This document shows, piece by piece, positions 17,201-25,075 of a stretch of DNA of 64,000 nt; within the stretch, counting starts at the first letter, position 1, and each line of letters begins with the position of its first letter. This DNA comes from Formosa undariae (GTDB taxonomy: Bacteria > Bacteroidota > Bacteroidia > Flavobacteriales > Flavobacteriaceae), in contig NZ_JBHMEZ010000012.1 of the NCBI RefSeq assembly GCF_042427615.1, positions 124,001-188,000 of the forward strand. Direction: 5' to 3'. The notes below the pieces were generated by a model that ran no database searches, was not told where the DNA came from, and was given only the letters and a program-made list of their open reading frames with translations. The translations under genes and the position numbers were made by a program.

Positions 17201-18274
17201 ATGAAAACTATAGATACTAAAACCTATAAAATTCACTTTAACTTAAGTGCATATAAACATATAAATAATTATATAGAAGATAGCAATCCTTCAACTATTT
17301 TTATTTTAGTCGATCAAAATACACACGAGCTTTGTTTACCACATTTATTAGCTGAAATTAGTACAACTACGACCATTGAAATCGTTGAAATTGAAGCCGG
17401 CGAAATCAATAAAACAATAGAAACTTGTGTTGGTGTTTGGAACGTACTTTCGGAACTTGGCGCAGATAGAAAAAGCCTTGTTATAAATTTAGGTGGAGGC
17501 GTAATTACCGATTTAGGTGGTTTTGTAGCTTCTACATTTAAACGTGGTATTGCATTTATTAACATCCCTACTACCCTATTATCTATGGTTGATGCTTCTG
17601 TTGGTGGAAAAACAGGTGTAGATTTAGGAACGCTTAAAAACCAGATTGGAGTTATTAACACCCCAGAAATGGTAATTATCGATTCTACTTATCTTAAAAC
17701 ATTAGCGCAAAGTGAAATGCGTTCAGGATTAGCCGAAATGCTTAAACATGGTTTAATTCAAGACAAACTGTACTGGGATAAATTTAAAGACCTATCGCTA
17801 TTGGACATGGATAATTTAGATGAATTGATTTACGAATCTATCCAAATTAAAAAACATGTAGTAGATATCGATCCCAGAGAAAACGGATTAAGAAAAACAC
17901 TTAATTACGGGCATACTATTGGTCACGCTATTGAGTCTTACTACTTAAGTGACCCACACAAAAAAGATTTACTTCACGGAGAAGCTGTTGCTATTGGAAT
18001 GATTCTAGCCTCTTATATTTCAACCAAACTTTCAGGATTAAGCGAAGCTGAAAACACCGAGATTAAAGATGTAATCAATAATATTTACGATTATGTAGAA
18101 ATTGATGAATCGGATTACGAGCCAATCATTGAGCTTTTAAAATACGACAAGAAAAATTCTCATGGAAATATAAATTTCGTACTACTTACAGCTATTGGAG
18201 ATACTAAAATTGATTGTTTAGTGTCTAACGAATTAATTATTGAGGCGTTAAATTATTATAACGCTACTTATTAA
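17201..18274 (+). CDS. aroB: 3-dehydroquinate synthase
   Basis: A 357-residue enzyme of the shikimate pathway, cyclising DAHP to 3-dehydroquinate with NAD and a metal ion. The NAD-binding GGGVITDLGGF segment is at 98-108 and GGKTGVD at 135-141. The metal ligands are E179 (GLAEMLKHG), H238 (YGHTIGH) and H259 (LLHGEA). The frame extends upstream without an ATG nearby, but homology and the ATG at 17201 support this start. Twelve-base tandem repeats directly precede the ATG. No other aro genes are in the window. Confidence 0.95.
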   Translation: MKTIDTKTYKIHFNLSAYKHINNYIEDSNPSTIFILVDQNTHELCLPHLLAEISTTTTIEIVEIEAGEINKTIETCVGVWNVLSELGADRKSLVINLGGGVITDLGGFVASTFKRGIAFINIPTTLLSMVDASVGGKTGVDLGTLKNQIGVINTPEMVIIDSTYLKTLAQSEMRSGLAEMLKHGLIQDKLYWDKFKDLSLLDMDNLDELIYESIQIKKHVVDIDPRENGLRKTLNYGHTIGHAIESYYLSDPHKKDLLHGEAVAIGMILASYISTKLSGLSEAENTEIKDVINNIYDYVEIDESDYEPIIELLKYDKKNSHGNINFVLLTAIGDTKIDCLVSNELIIEALNYYNATY

Positions 18275-18356
18275 TACAAAATAATTTGTAAATTTAGTAA
18301 TACCAAAAAGAAGCACTACTTAACAATACTAGTAACCATCTAAAACCAATACTAAG

Positions 18357-18674
18357 ATGAGAAAAGTTATTGTAGATTATAAAAAACTTACACCTGAAGT
18401 ATTAACCAAATTAACGGAACGATTTCCTGATGGTTATGGCGATTACGACATTATTAAATTTGATAATCATCGTAATGAAACTATCGAAACTGTAGAAATA
18501 AAAACAGATGACACTATTTACCTAGTAAAAGTGAGTTCTAAATTACACTACACCATGGTAAATTTTGATGTGAATGAAGATATAGAACTAAATAGCTTAG
18601 GGCATGTAATTGTAGATTACCCCACAGATACTATTTTAGATAAAGATACTGTCCTGAATAACGAAGAAGAATAA
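18357..18674 (+). CDS. Conserved hypothetical acidic protein
   Basis: A 105-residue soluble protein with no signal peptide or membrane segment. It opens with VIVDYKKLTPEVLTKL, then a FPDGYGDYDII motif, and has an acidic C-terminal half (residues about 72-105 hold many D and E). I do not recognise a named family, although proteins of this look recur in flavobacteria. It lies 82 bases after aroB in the same direction and ends just before a bidirectional terminator, so it may share the aroB transcript. Confidence 0.75.
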   Translation: MRKVIVDYKKLTPEVLTKLTERFPDGYGDYDIIKFDNHRNETIETVEIKTDDTIYLVKVSSKLHYTMVNFDVNEDIELNSLGHVIVDYPTDTILDKDTVLNNEEE

Positions 18675-18708
18675 AAAAAGAGCCGAATTATAAAATTCGG
18701 CTCTTTTT
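18675..18708. terminator. Bidirectional terminator
   Basis: A 15-bp perfect stem (18675-18689 with 18694-18708) with a 4-base loop carries an A-run on its left and a T-run on its right. It separates the convergent hypothetical gene and the Lrp regulator gene. Confidence 0.9.
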
Positions 18709-18725
18709 ATTATATGTTTAAACTA

Positions 18726-19205
18726 TTATAGTTCTTTAAAGATATAATGCATTAAACGTTTTTTATCGTTAATACTTTCTTCTAAAGAAATCATTGTTTC
18801 TGTTCTGTAAACACCATCAATGTCGTCAATCATAAAAATAACATCTTTTGCATGAGCTGTGTTTCTTGCTCTAATTTTACAGAAAATATTAAATTTGCCA
18901 GTAGTTATATGTGCTACTGTAACGAAAGGTAATTCATTAATACGTTCTAAAACAAATGTAGTTTGAGATGTATTGTTTAAGTAAACTCCAATATATGCTA
19001 TAAAAGAGTATCCAAGTTTCTTGTAATCTAATGTTAATGAAGAACCTTTTATAATCCCAGCATCTTCCATTTTCTTTACTCTAACATGAACCGTACCTGC
19101 AGAAATTAATAGTTTTTTTGCGATATCCGTAAAAGGAACTCTTGTATTGTCAATTAACATATCAAGAATTTGGTGATCTATTTCGTCTAATTTAAATTTT
19201 GCCAT
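18726..19205 (-). CDS. Lrp/AsnC family transcriptional regulator
   Basis: A 159-residue regulator of standard Lrp length. Residues about 4-62 form the AsnC-type winged helix-turn-helix (DEIDHQILDMLIDN to RVKKMEDAGII), and about 70-150 the RAM ligand-binding and oligomerisation domain. Such proteins sense amino acids and control amino acid metabolism, but the ligand and targets here are unknown. Nearby amino acid genes are proline dehydrogenase and the alanine dehydrogenase family gene, which are plausible but unproven targets. It lies downstream of the M14 peptidase gene on the same strand. Confidence 0.93.
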   Translation of the reverse strand: MAKFKLDEIDHQILDMLIDNTRVPFTDIAKKLLISAGTVHVRVKKMEDAGIIKGSSLTLDYKKLGYSFIAYIGVYLNNTSQTTFVLERINELPFVTVAHITTGKFNIFCKIRARNTAHAKDVIFMIDDIDGVYRTETMISLEESINDKKRLMHYIFKEL

Positions 19206-19278
19206 TTCTATACTTTTTGTTCTTTACAGCAAAAATAATACATTTTTATGTATTAATCTTACCAAATTATTAAGGTTT

Positions 19279-20439
19279 TCACAATTTTAGTAAAAATTTA
19301 TCAGCACCAATCGTCACGAAATCGTTTTCGACTCCTACTTTTAGCACTTGACCATCTTCACCTAAAACCCTCATATTGTTAGCGTTAATCTCTTTGTGAC
19401 CATAATAATTAGCCCCTAATCCCAAAGCCTCAATCTTTGAGGAAAACGCAATTTTATTGTTAATTAATTTTTCAACAAAAAGCACAGCAACATCTAAAAT
19501 TTCAGGTTTTTCATCTGTCCCCACATTCGCATCCCTAATAATGATGTCGTAAAAACATTTATCATTCTCTGGAATTTTAAAGTAATCTTCAAAATTATCT
19601 CCTGAAACATCGTGCTTAGAAATATAATCGAATGCTGATAAGTACGAGCTATAAATATAAAAACGAGTATGTTCCCTCTCGTAATCATTTTTATAATGTC
19701 CCGCCTCAAACAAAATTGTTGGCACATTTAAGGACTGAAAGCTATCTCCTATACAATTAATATTAAAAGAATCGTCGTATCGCCCCACTTGTCCTGGAAT
19801 TAACTGTTGCAAAGTCGAATTCATTTCAGCGATTATATCCATACCAACCTTTCTAGAATCCGTTATTGTACGTTCCTCATCCTGCGAAGGAGACAAAAAA
19901 GACACTGTTGCTACCTTATTAGTAGTACCCGCACTAAAAATAGTTCGCTGTCCGTGTAAATTAAAGCAATAATGTGGTTTAAAAGCATTGTAAACCTCCC
20001 TTAACACTTTACTTTCTGGCTGCGACAATGATTGTGCATCTCTATTTAAATCGACATCTATAGCATTAAGTCGCGTATATGCTTCAGCACCGTCAGGGTT
20101 TAAAATAGGTATTATATAAAAGGTACATGTTTCTTTTAAATCTTTTAAAGACTGATGGGGATGTCTAAGCGTATTAATAAAATCGAAAAGTGCTTTTGTT
20201 GTTGTCGATTCATTTCCGTGCATCTGCGACCAAAGCAACAATCGTTTTTTTCCTGTTCCAACTTTAATAGCCGAAATAGGTTTACCTAAAACAGATCTTC
20301 CAATTTCTGAAACGTCAAAATTAGAATCTGAATCAAGACATTCTAAAAGCGGTTTAATATGTAAATTGGTAATATAACGGCCACTTAATTGTGACTCTTT
20401 ATTTGTCTGATAAAGACTAGTAATCTCTGTAATATTCAT
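19279..20439 (-). CDS. M14 family zinc carboxypeptidase
   Basis: A 386-residue M14 peptidase without an obvious signal peptide. Zinc ligands are H74 and E77 (MHGNES) and H162 (NLHGQR), and the catalytic Glu is E245 (LFEAGHYKND). The frame can be extended seven codons to a TTG, but that TTG lies inside the promoter -7 element TACATTTG (20465-20458, minus), so the ATG at 20439 is the start. It would trim peptides, possibly cell-wall peptides, in the cytoplasm; the substrate is not clear. Its promoter lies in the operator-like palindrome array shared with the divergent XRE gene. Confidence 0.9.
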   Translation of the reverse strand: MNITEITSLYQTNKESQLSGRYITNLHIKPLLECLDSDSNFDVSEIGRSVLGKPISAIKVGTGKKRLLLWSQMHGNESTTTKALFDFINTLRHPHQSLKDLKETCTFYIIPILNPDGAEAYTRLNAIDVDLNRDAQSLSQPESKVLREVYNAFKPHYCFNLHGQRTIFSAGTTNKVATVSFLSPSQDEERTITDSRKVGMDIIAEMNSTLQQLIPGQVGRYDDSFNINCIGDSFQSLNVPTILFEAGHYKNDYEREHTRFYIYSSYLSAFDYISKHDVSGDNFEDYFKIPENDKCFYDIIIRDANVGTDEKPEILDVAVLFVEKLINNKIAFSSKIEALGLGANYYGHKEINANNMRVLGEDGQVLKVGVENDFVTIGADKFLLKL

Positions 20440-20452
20440 AGCTTTTTTATAG

Positions 20453-20751
20453 GTATACAAATGTAAACAATTATTTATTTACAAATGTAAACAGGAAAAC
20501 CCACTGTTGTTGTATACAATTATATACAAATGATAAGGACTTATATCTGATAAACATCTCGCATTTATATAAGAATAACTATAAGACAGTAAACAATACA
20601 TAAACATTGTAAATCAATACACTAACTAAACTAAGTTAAAGTATTTAATTAATAACAAATAGCCAATTTGTTTACATGTTGTAAATGATGTCATTCTTTT
20701 TATTACATTTGTAACCATATATCTTTTAGTATTGAGTTTACAATGATAAAC
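20453..20751. promoter_or_regulatory. Array of palindromes (GTTTACA-NN-TGTAAAC) between the M14 and XRE genes
   Basis: The divergent gap holds repeated inverted repeats built on GTTTACA/TGTAAAC. Clear copies lie at 20453-20468, 20477-20492, 20670-20686 and 20702-20714. A copy across the XRE start codon lies at 20736-20751, and weaker ones near 20523-20536 and 20601-20613. Sites at 20453 and 20477 contain minus-strand -7 elements TACATTTG for the M14 gene. The site at 20702 contains the plus-strand TACATTTG (20704-20711) for the XRE gene, with a TTG at 20679-20681 (22-base spacer). The layout suggests autoregulation by the XRE protein and control of the peptidase. Confidence 0.6.
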
Positions 20752-21162
20752 AGCAACGAATTTACAAAGCGCCTCCAAAAAGTGATTGATTTTTACGGTG
20801 AATCGGCTTCTTCCTTCTCTGAAAAAATCGGAGTTCAACGCTCTTCTATTTCTCATATTTTATCAGGGAGAAATAAACCAAGTTTAGATTTTGTAATGAA
20901 AATTTTAACCACTTATCCTGAAGTAGAATTATATTGGCTATTAAATGGTAAAGGAACTTTTCCTGTAGAAACTAAAAAAAGCAATACCCCTGACTTATTT
21001 TCGGATGATGACAAACAAGCTCCCGAAGCAAAAGCGTCTAATAAAACAATTTCGAATTCTATCCCTAACCCGGTTTTAAATTCAGACCCGTCAAAACAAA
21101 TTGAACGCATTGTTATTTTTTATACAGACGGAAGCTTTAAAAACTTTGAGAACTCCATTTAA
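20743..21162 (+). CDS. XRE family helix-turn-helix regulator
   Basis: A 139-residue protein with a Cro/cI-type helix-turn-helix in residues about 5-60 (FTKRLQKVIDFY, then GVQRSSISHILSGRNKPSLDFVMKIL). The C-terminal part is Ser, Pro and Asn rich and looks disordered, ending with a short hydrophobic ERIVIFYTDGSF strand. A palindrome overlaps its own start codon and others overlap its promoter, so self-repression is likely. It is divergent from the M14 peptidase gene and followed by a small lipoprotein gene. The ligand or signal is unknown. Confidence 0.9.
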   Translation: MINSNEFTKRLQKVIDFYGESASSFSEKIGVQRSSISHILSGRNKPSLDFVMKILTTYPEVELYWLLNGKGTFPVETKKSNTPDLFSDDDKQAPEAKASNKTISNSIPNPVLNSDPSKQIERIVIFYTDGSFKNFENSI

Positions 21163-21168
21163 GTTCAC

Positions 21169-21176
21169 TATTTTTG
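21169..21176 (+). promoter_or_regulatory. -7 promoter element before the small lipoprotein
   Basis: TATTTTTG matches the consensus exactly and lies 25 bases upstream of the ATG at 21202, directly after the XRE stop codon. It gives the lipoprotein gene its own promoter. Confidence 0.5.
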
Positions 21177-21201
21177 CGCAGAATTTACACCCCTTTATCC
21201 T

Positions 21202-21573
21202 ATGAAATATTTTGTCTTGTTTTTTCTTGCTGTAATGATGGTAAGTTGTTACGAAGTAGAAAGGAATTGCTCAGATTTTAAAACTGGACATTATTTTAGT
21301 GAGATCACTATTGACGATGCTTTATTTAAATCGGAATTTAATAGAAATGACACATTACAAATAGAAACGTATCAAGGAAAAGTCGACTCGTCTGAAGTGC
21401 GTTGGATAAACGACTGTGAAGTTATTTTTAGAACTATCAATCCAAAAAACAGAGTCGAACGTAAAGATATTCACCTAAAGATTTTAACTACAACCGACTC
21501 GTCTTATACTTTTGAATATTCTTATGTTGGTGAAGAACTAAAACAAAAAGGCACAGCACATCGCGCCAATTAA
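21202..21573 (+). CDS. Small lipoprotein, function unknown
   Basis: A 123-residue protein with a lipoprotein signal: MKYFVLFFLAVMMVSC, acylated Cys at residue 16. The mature part is a small, mostly beta-strand domain with charged residues, including Cys at 23 and 73 that could form a disulfide. I do not recognise a named family. It follows the XRE gene by 39 bases but has its own -7 element. A 400-base gap without genes lies downstream. Confidence 0.8.
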   Translation: MKYFVLFFLAVMMVSCYEVERNCSDFKTGHYFSEITIDDALFKSEFNRNDTLQIETYQGKVDSSEVRWINDCEVIFRTINPKNRVERKDIHLKILTTTDSSYTFEYSYVGEELKQKGTAHRAN

Positions 21574-21976
21574 TTGAAATCTCATTTAAGTATGCGAATT
21601 CAATTAAGATGAAGCACTAACTAGAAGATTCACTGCTTTTACTTTTAAAACATCTTTAGGACCACTTATCACGGCGTTTCACGAGAAGGAAGCGCTAGTT
21701 ATCCTAAAAGCTATTATAAGCACTTAAAAACCCTACCTAAATAGTGTTTTCTCCATATTAAGTGATCTAAAGACTACTCTATTATATTAACTCACTTAGA
21801 TAGCTTTCAGAAATAAAATACTACATGCTAGACAGTATCTAAAAAACAGCACTGTCTGTAATAAGCTTATTAATAGATACTATTAGAGCAAGCATCATAT
21901 TATAATAAATATAGATTACTTGCTCCGTTTATACTAGTAGCTATTATAAATAGCGCTTAATAATTTTTGATTTCTA
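21574..21976. other. Gap without a recognisable gene; contains inverted repeats
   Basis: About 400 bases with no convincing coding frame on either strand. It contains a 13-base imperfect inverted repeat (21690-21702 with 21946-21958, one mismatch). A 7-bp stem GAGCAAG/CTTGCTC (21886-21892 with 21919-21925) lies within it, as do two copies of AGCTATTATAA (21710-21720 and 21939-21949). No transposase or target duplication was seen. The hairpin may end the minus-strand parC transcript, which runs into this gap. Confidence 0.5.
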
Positions 21977-24589
21977 TTAAAATAAAGTAGGCTGAGAATC
22001 ATCGTCAGCACCCTCTTTATCATCATCTTCATTAGCCTTATGACCTATCGCTTCAGAATCATCTAAATGTTCGTCTTCCGAATCCTCAGATGGTAAAGGG
22101 GCTAATAAACTTATCTGTTTCACCTTATCTGTAGTTAACTGATTTCCTAATGCTCTAATCCCTTTTACTGCAATAAATTCTTCAAGATTTACAATTTGAT
22201 TTTCTTTCTGATCTTTTCCGCGTTCTTTTCCGAAAACAATCTCAACCACAGGCAACCAGTCGGTCGACACTATTTCTAAATGAGATTTCTCATGATCCGA
22301 AATAAAGATTTCTTCTTTGTTCTCGTGTTCAACTAAAAAACGCTTTACATAGTAACGTTCTTTATCACCTTCAAAATACACCGCAGAAACAGGCTTATTT
22401 GGCTTCCATTTCTCAAGAACTACCATATCGCTATCGAAATGCGCTGTTAACTCCGGTAAAATTGTTTTTATTAAACCTGATTGTGTTATTATTAAAATAC
22501 GATCTTCACCTCTAAATTCTCCTAGCAATTCACCACGACCATCTACATTTAAACGCTGAACAGTATCATCGAACCAGATACGTCTTGGTTTAAGAGTCGA
22601 AATTCCTTTTTCCTTAAGCTCAATCTTTTTGACAGGAAATTTACTTACCAGATTCCCTTTAGAAGCTCTTCCTTTTATAATGATATCAGAAAAATCTAAA
22701 TCCCATTTCAATTTTTTAATACTTCCAACCTGACGAAGTAAAATAGTTACTACTTCTGCTTCACCATTAGAGTTTGCAGAAAAGTACAAACTTGTCGAAC
22801 CTTTAGTCCCGATAGTTAAATCGTATTCTTTATCGCGTGTAATCGCAGTAACAGCAAAACGCTTTACGTACGTTGGACCTTTAGCGCCATCACGATAAAT
22901 CATATTATAAATCGTGCGCTTATCTTTCTTCTTAAATATGGCAACATGAATGATATCTTTCCCAACAAAGGTTTTAGAATCGACTTTGGTAATCATCATG
23001 ACACCTTGCTTAGTAAACACAATAATATCGTCTATATCACTACAATCGCCAACATACTCATCACGCTTCAAAGATGTTCCCACAAAGCCTTCTACGCGAT
23101 TAACGTAAAGTTTTGTATTTCTAATAATGACTTTGGTAGCATCGACATCATCAAAAATCCTAATTTCGGTTTTACGCTCCCGACCTTCTCCGTATTCTTT
23201 TTTTAATCTTACGAAATATGCTATTGCATACTCAATTAGATGCGCTAAGTGATGTTTTACTTCAGCTATCTGTTCGTCTAATGCATCAATTTTTTGTTGT
23301 GCTTTATCGATATCGAATTTAGAAATACGCTTGATTCTAATTTCTGTTAACCGCACGATATCCTCTTCGGTAACCACTCTTTTTAAATGCGAAGTATATG
23401 GTTTTAACCCTTTATCGATGGCTTGAATTACGCCTTCCCAAGTTTCCTCTTCTTCAATGTCACGGTAAATTCTATTTTCAATAAAAATACGCTCTAAAGA
23501 AGCAAAATGCCACATTTCTTCAAGCTCGCTTAGCTTAATTTCTAATTCACTTTTTAAAAGCTGAACAGTATTATCTGTCGAACGACGAAGCATTTCAGAC
23601 ACCCCAACAAATAAAGGTTTATTATCTTCTATAACACAACCTAAAGGCGAAATAGAACTTTCACAATTTGTAAAAGCATATAGTGCGTCTATTGTTTTGT
23701 CCGGTGAAATTCCTGCAGGTAAATGCACTAAAATTTCGACATCGGCTGCGGTATTATCTTCAATTTTTTTTATTTTAATCTTCCCTTTGTCATTTGCTTT
23801 AAGGATCGAATCTATAAGCGTAGACGTATTCGTACCAAAAGGAATTTCTGTAATAACTAACGTATTCTTATCTAATTGCGAAATTTTAGCTCGCACACGG
23901 ACTTTTCCGCCACGTAAACCGTCGTTATAATTGGTGAAATCTGCGATTCCTGCCGTTGGAAAATCGGGAAGAATAGTAAATTTTTTACCTTTTAAATGCT
24001 TTATTGAAGCATCGATCAATTCAATAAAATTATGAGGTAATATTTTAGTAGACAAACCTACTGCAATCCCTTCACCTCCTTGAGCCAAAAGCAACGGAAA
24101 CATAACCGGTAAATTTACGGGCTCTTTTCGTCTACCATCATAAGATGCTTGCCATTCGGTAATTTTAGGATTATAAACAACATCTAAGGCAAACTTAGAC
24201 AAACGTGCTTCGATATAACGAGAAGCCGCCGCGCTGTCGCCTGTTAAAATATTTCCCCAGTTTCCCTGAGTATCGATTAATATATCCTTTTGACCAATTT
24301 GAACCATAGCATCTGCAATACTGGCATCCCCGTGTGGATGATACTGCATGGTATGCCCAACTATATTGGCTACTTTATTGTAACGACCGTCATCTAAATC
24401 TTTCATAGAATGCATAATCCTACGCTGAACTGGCTTAAAACCATCTTCAATCGCAGGAATCGCGCGTTCTAAAATAACATAAGATGCGTAATCTAAAAAC
24501 CAGTCTTTAAACATACCATTAACTTTGGTAATTGTTTCTTGACTTTCTGGTTGATTACTATTTAATTCGTCACTAGTATCTTCAATCAT
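21977..24589 (-). CDS. parC: DNA topoisomerase IV / gyrase subunit A (ParC type)
   Basis: An 870-residue type IIA topoisomerase A subunit. The catalytic Tyr is Y125 next to R124 (AAASRYIEAR), with the winged-helix GDSAAA segment at 117-122. The N-terminal breakage-reunion domain covers about 22-480, followed by a coiled coil and a C-terminal beta-pinwheel. The tail (about 830-870) is rich in D and E. Pairing with a ParE-like B subunit immediately upstream suggests topoisomerase IV, the decatenase, rather than gyrase. It lies seven bases after the small membrane protein gene in a three-gene operon. Confidence 0.93.
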   Translation of the reverse strand: MIEDTSDELNSNQPESQETITKVNGMFKDWFLDYASYVILERAIPAIEDGFKPVQRRIMHSMKDLDDGRYNKVANIVGHTMQYHPHGDASIADAMVQIGQKDILIDTQGNWGNILTGDSAAASRYIEARLSKFALDVVYNPKITEWQASYDGRRKEPVNLPVMFPLLLAQGGEGIAVGLSTKILPHNFIELIDASIKHLKGKKFTILPDFPTAGIADFTNYNDGLRGGKVRVRAKISQLDKNTLVITEIPFGTNTSTLIDSILKANDKGKIKIKKIEDNTAADVEILVHLPAGISPDKTIDALYAFTNCESSISPLGCVIEDNKPLFVGVSEMLRRSTDNTVQLLKSELEIKLSELEEMWHFASLERIFIENRIYRDIEEEETWEGVIQAIDKGLKPYTSHLKRVVTEEDIVRLTEIRIKRISKFDIDKAQQKIDALDEQIAEVKHHLAHLIEYAIAYFVRLKKEYGEGRERKTEIRIFDDVDATKVIIRNTKLYVNRVEGFVGTSLKRDEYVGDCSDIDDIIVFTKQGVMMITKVDSKTFVGKDIIHVAIFKKKDKRTIYNMIYRDGAKGPTYVKRFAVTAITRDKEYDLTIGTKGSTSLYFSANSNGEAEVVTILLRQVGSIKKLKWDLDFSDIIIKGRASKGNLVSKFPVKKIELKEKGISTLKPRRIWFDDTVQRLNVDGRGELLGEFRGEDRILIITQSGLIKTILPELTAHFDSDMVVLEKWKPNKPVSAVYFEGDKERYYVKRFLVEHENKEEIFISDHEKSHLEIVSTDWLPVVEIVFGKERGKDQKENQIVNLEEFIAVKGIRALGNQLTTDKVKQISLLAPLPSEDSEDEHLDDSEAIGHKANEDDDKEGADDDSQPTLF

Positions 24590-24595
24590 TAATAA

Positions 24596-25075
24596 TTAAA
24601 CTTTATTTTTATTATTTTTTATTATTTTACTTAAAGATTGTCTAACGTATTTACGTTTTCTTCGTGTTACCAAACTCACATTAAAACGTGTCCTAACACT
24701 ACTTCTTCCTTTTCTTTTAGTATACAGCACTAATTCTCTATAAACGATATAGTTGATAAATTTATAACCAACTAACTCTTCCTTATCAAATTCAACTTCA
24801 TGTGCTCTATAGTTAAATTTTTCAGACAACAACAAGCCTTTATTTGTGACTATAACCTTATCCCCATCGCTATTATATTCAAAATATTTAGCAATTAAAT
24901 ATACAGCTAAAAATAATCCTGCGAAAACAGATAATAGTATAACAAACGTTAACCCCGCATTATTTGTGATGTCTTTAAACGCACTAAAAACTGTAGCCAT
25001 AACAACAGCCAAAACAATTAGTATAAAATATACTGAAATTATAGTATTCTTTACCGCTCCGTTGTCCGTTCTCAT
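24596..25075 (-). CDS. Small membrane protein between parE and parC
   Basis: A 159-residue protein with two membrane helices, at about 10-32 and 40-62, and a basic cytoplasmic domain ending in many Arg and Lys. Its ATG overlaps the parE stop by four bases (ATGA), so it is translated by coupling with parE, and parC begins seven bases after it. I do not recognise the family; the C-terminal part resembles a PH-like membrane-protein domain only weakly. A membrane protein placed inside the topoisomerase IV operon is unusual and suggests a role linked to chromosome segregation. That role is inference from position. Confidence 0.75.
   Translation of the reverse strand: MRTDNGAVKNTIISVYFILIVLAVVMATVFSAFKDITNNAGLTFVILLSVFAGLFLAVYLIAKYFEYNSDGDKVIVTNKGLLLSEKFNYRAHEVEFDKEELVGYKFINYIVYRELVLYTKRKGRSSVRTRFNVSLVTRRKRKYVRQSLSKIIKNNKNKV

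Noticed and set aside
20440..20460. TTG start seven codons upstream for the M14 peptidase.
   Set aside because: It overlaps the -7 element TACATTTG, and the ATG at 20439 is a normal start.
21574..21976. Insertion sequence remnant.
   Set aside because: There is an inverted repeat but no transposase fragment or target duplication, so it is reported only as a gap with repeats.
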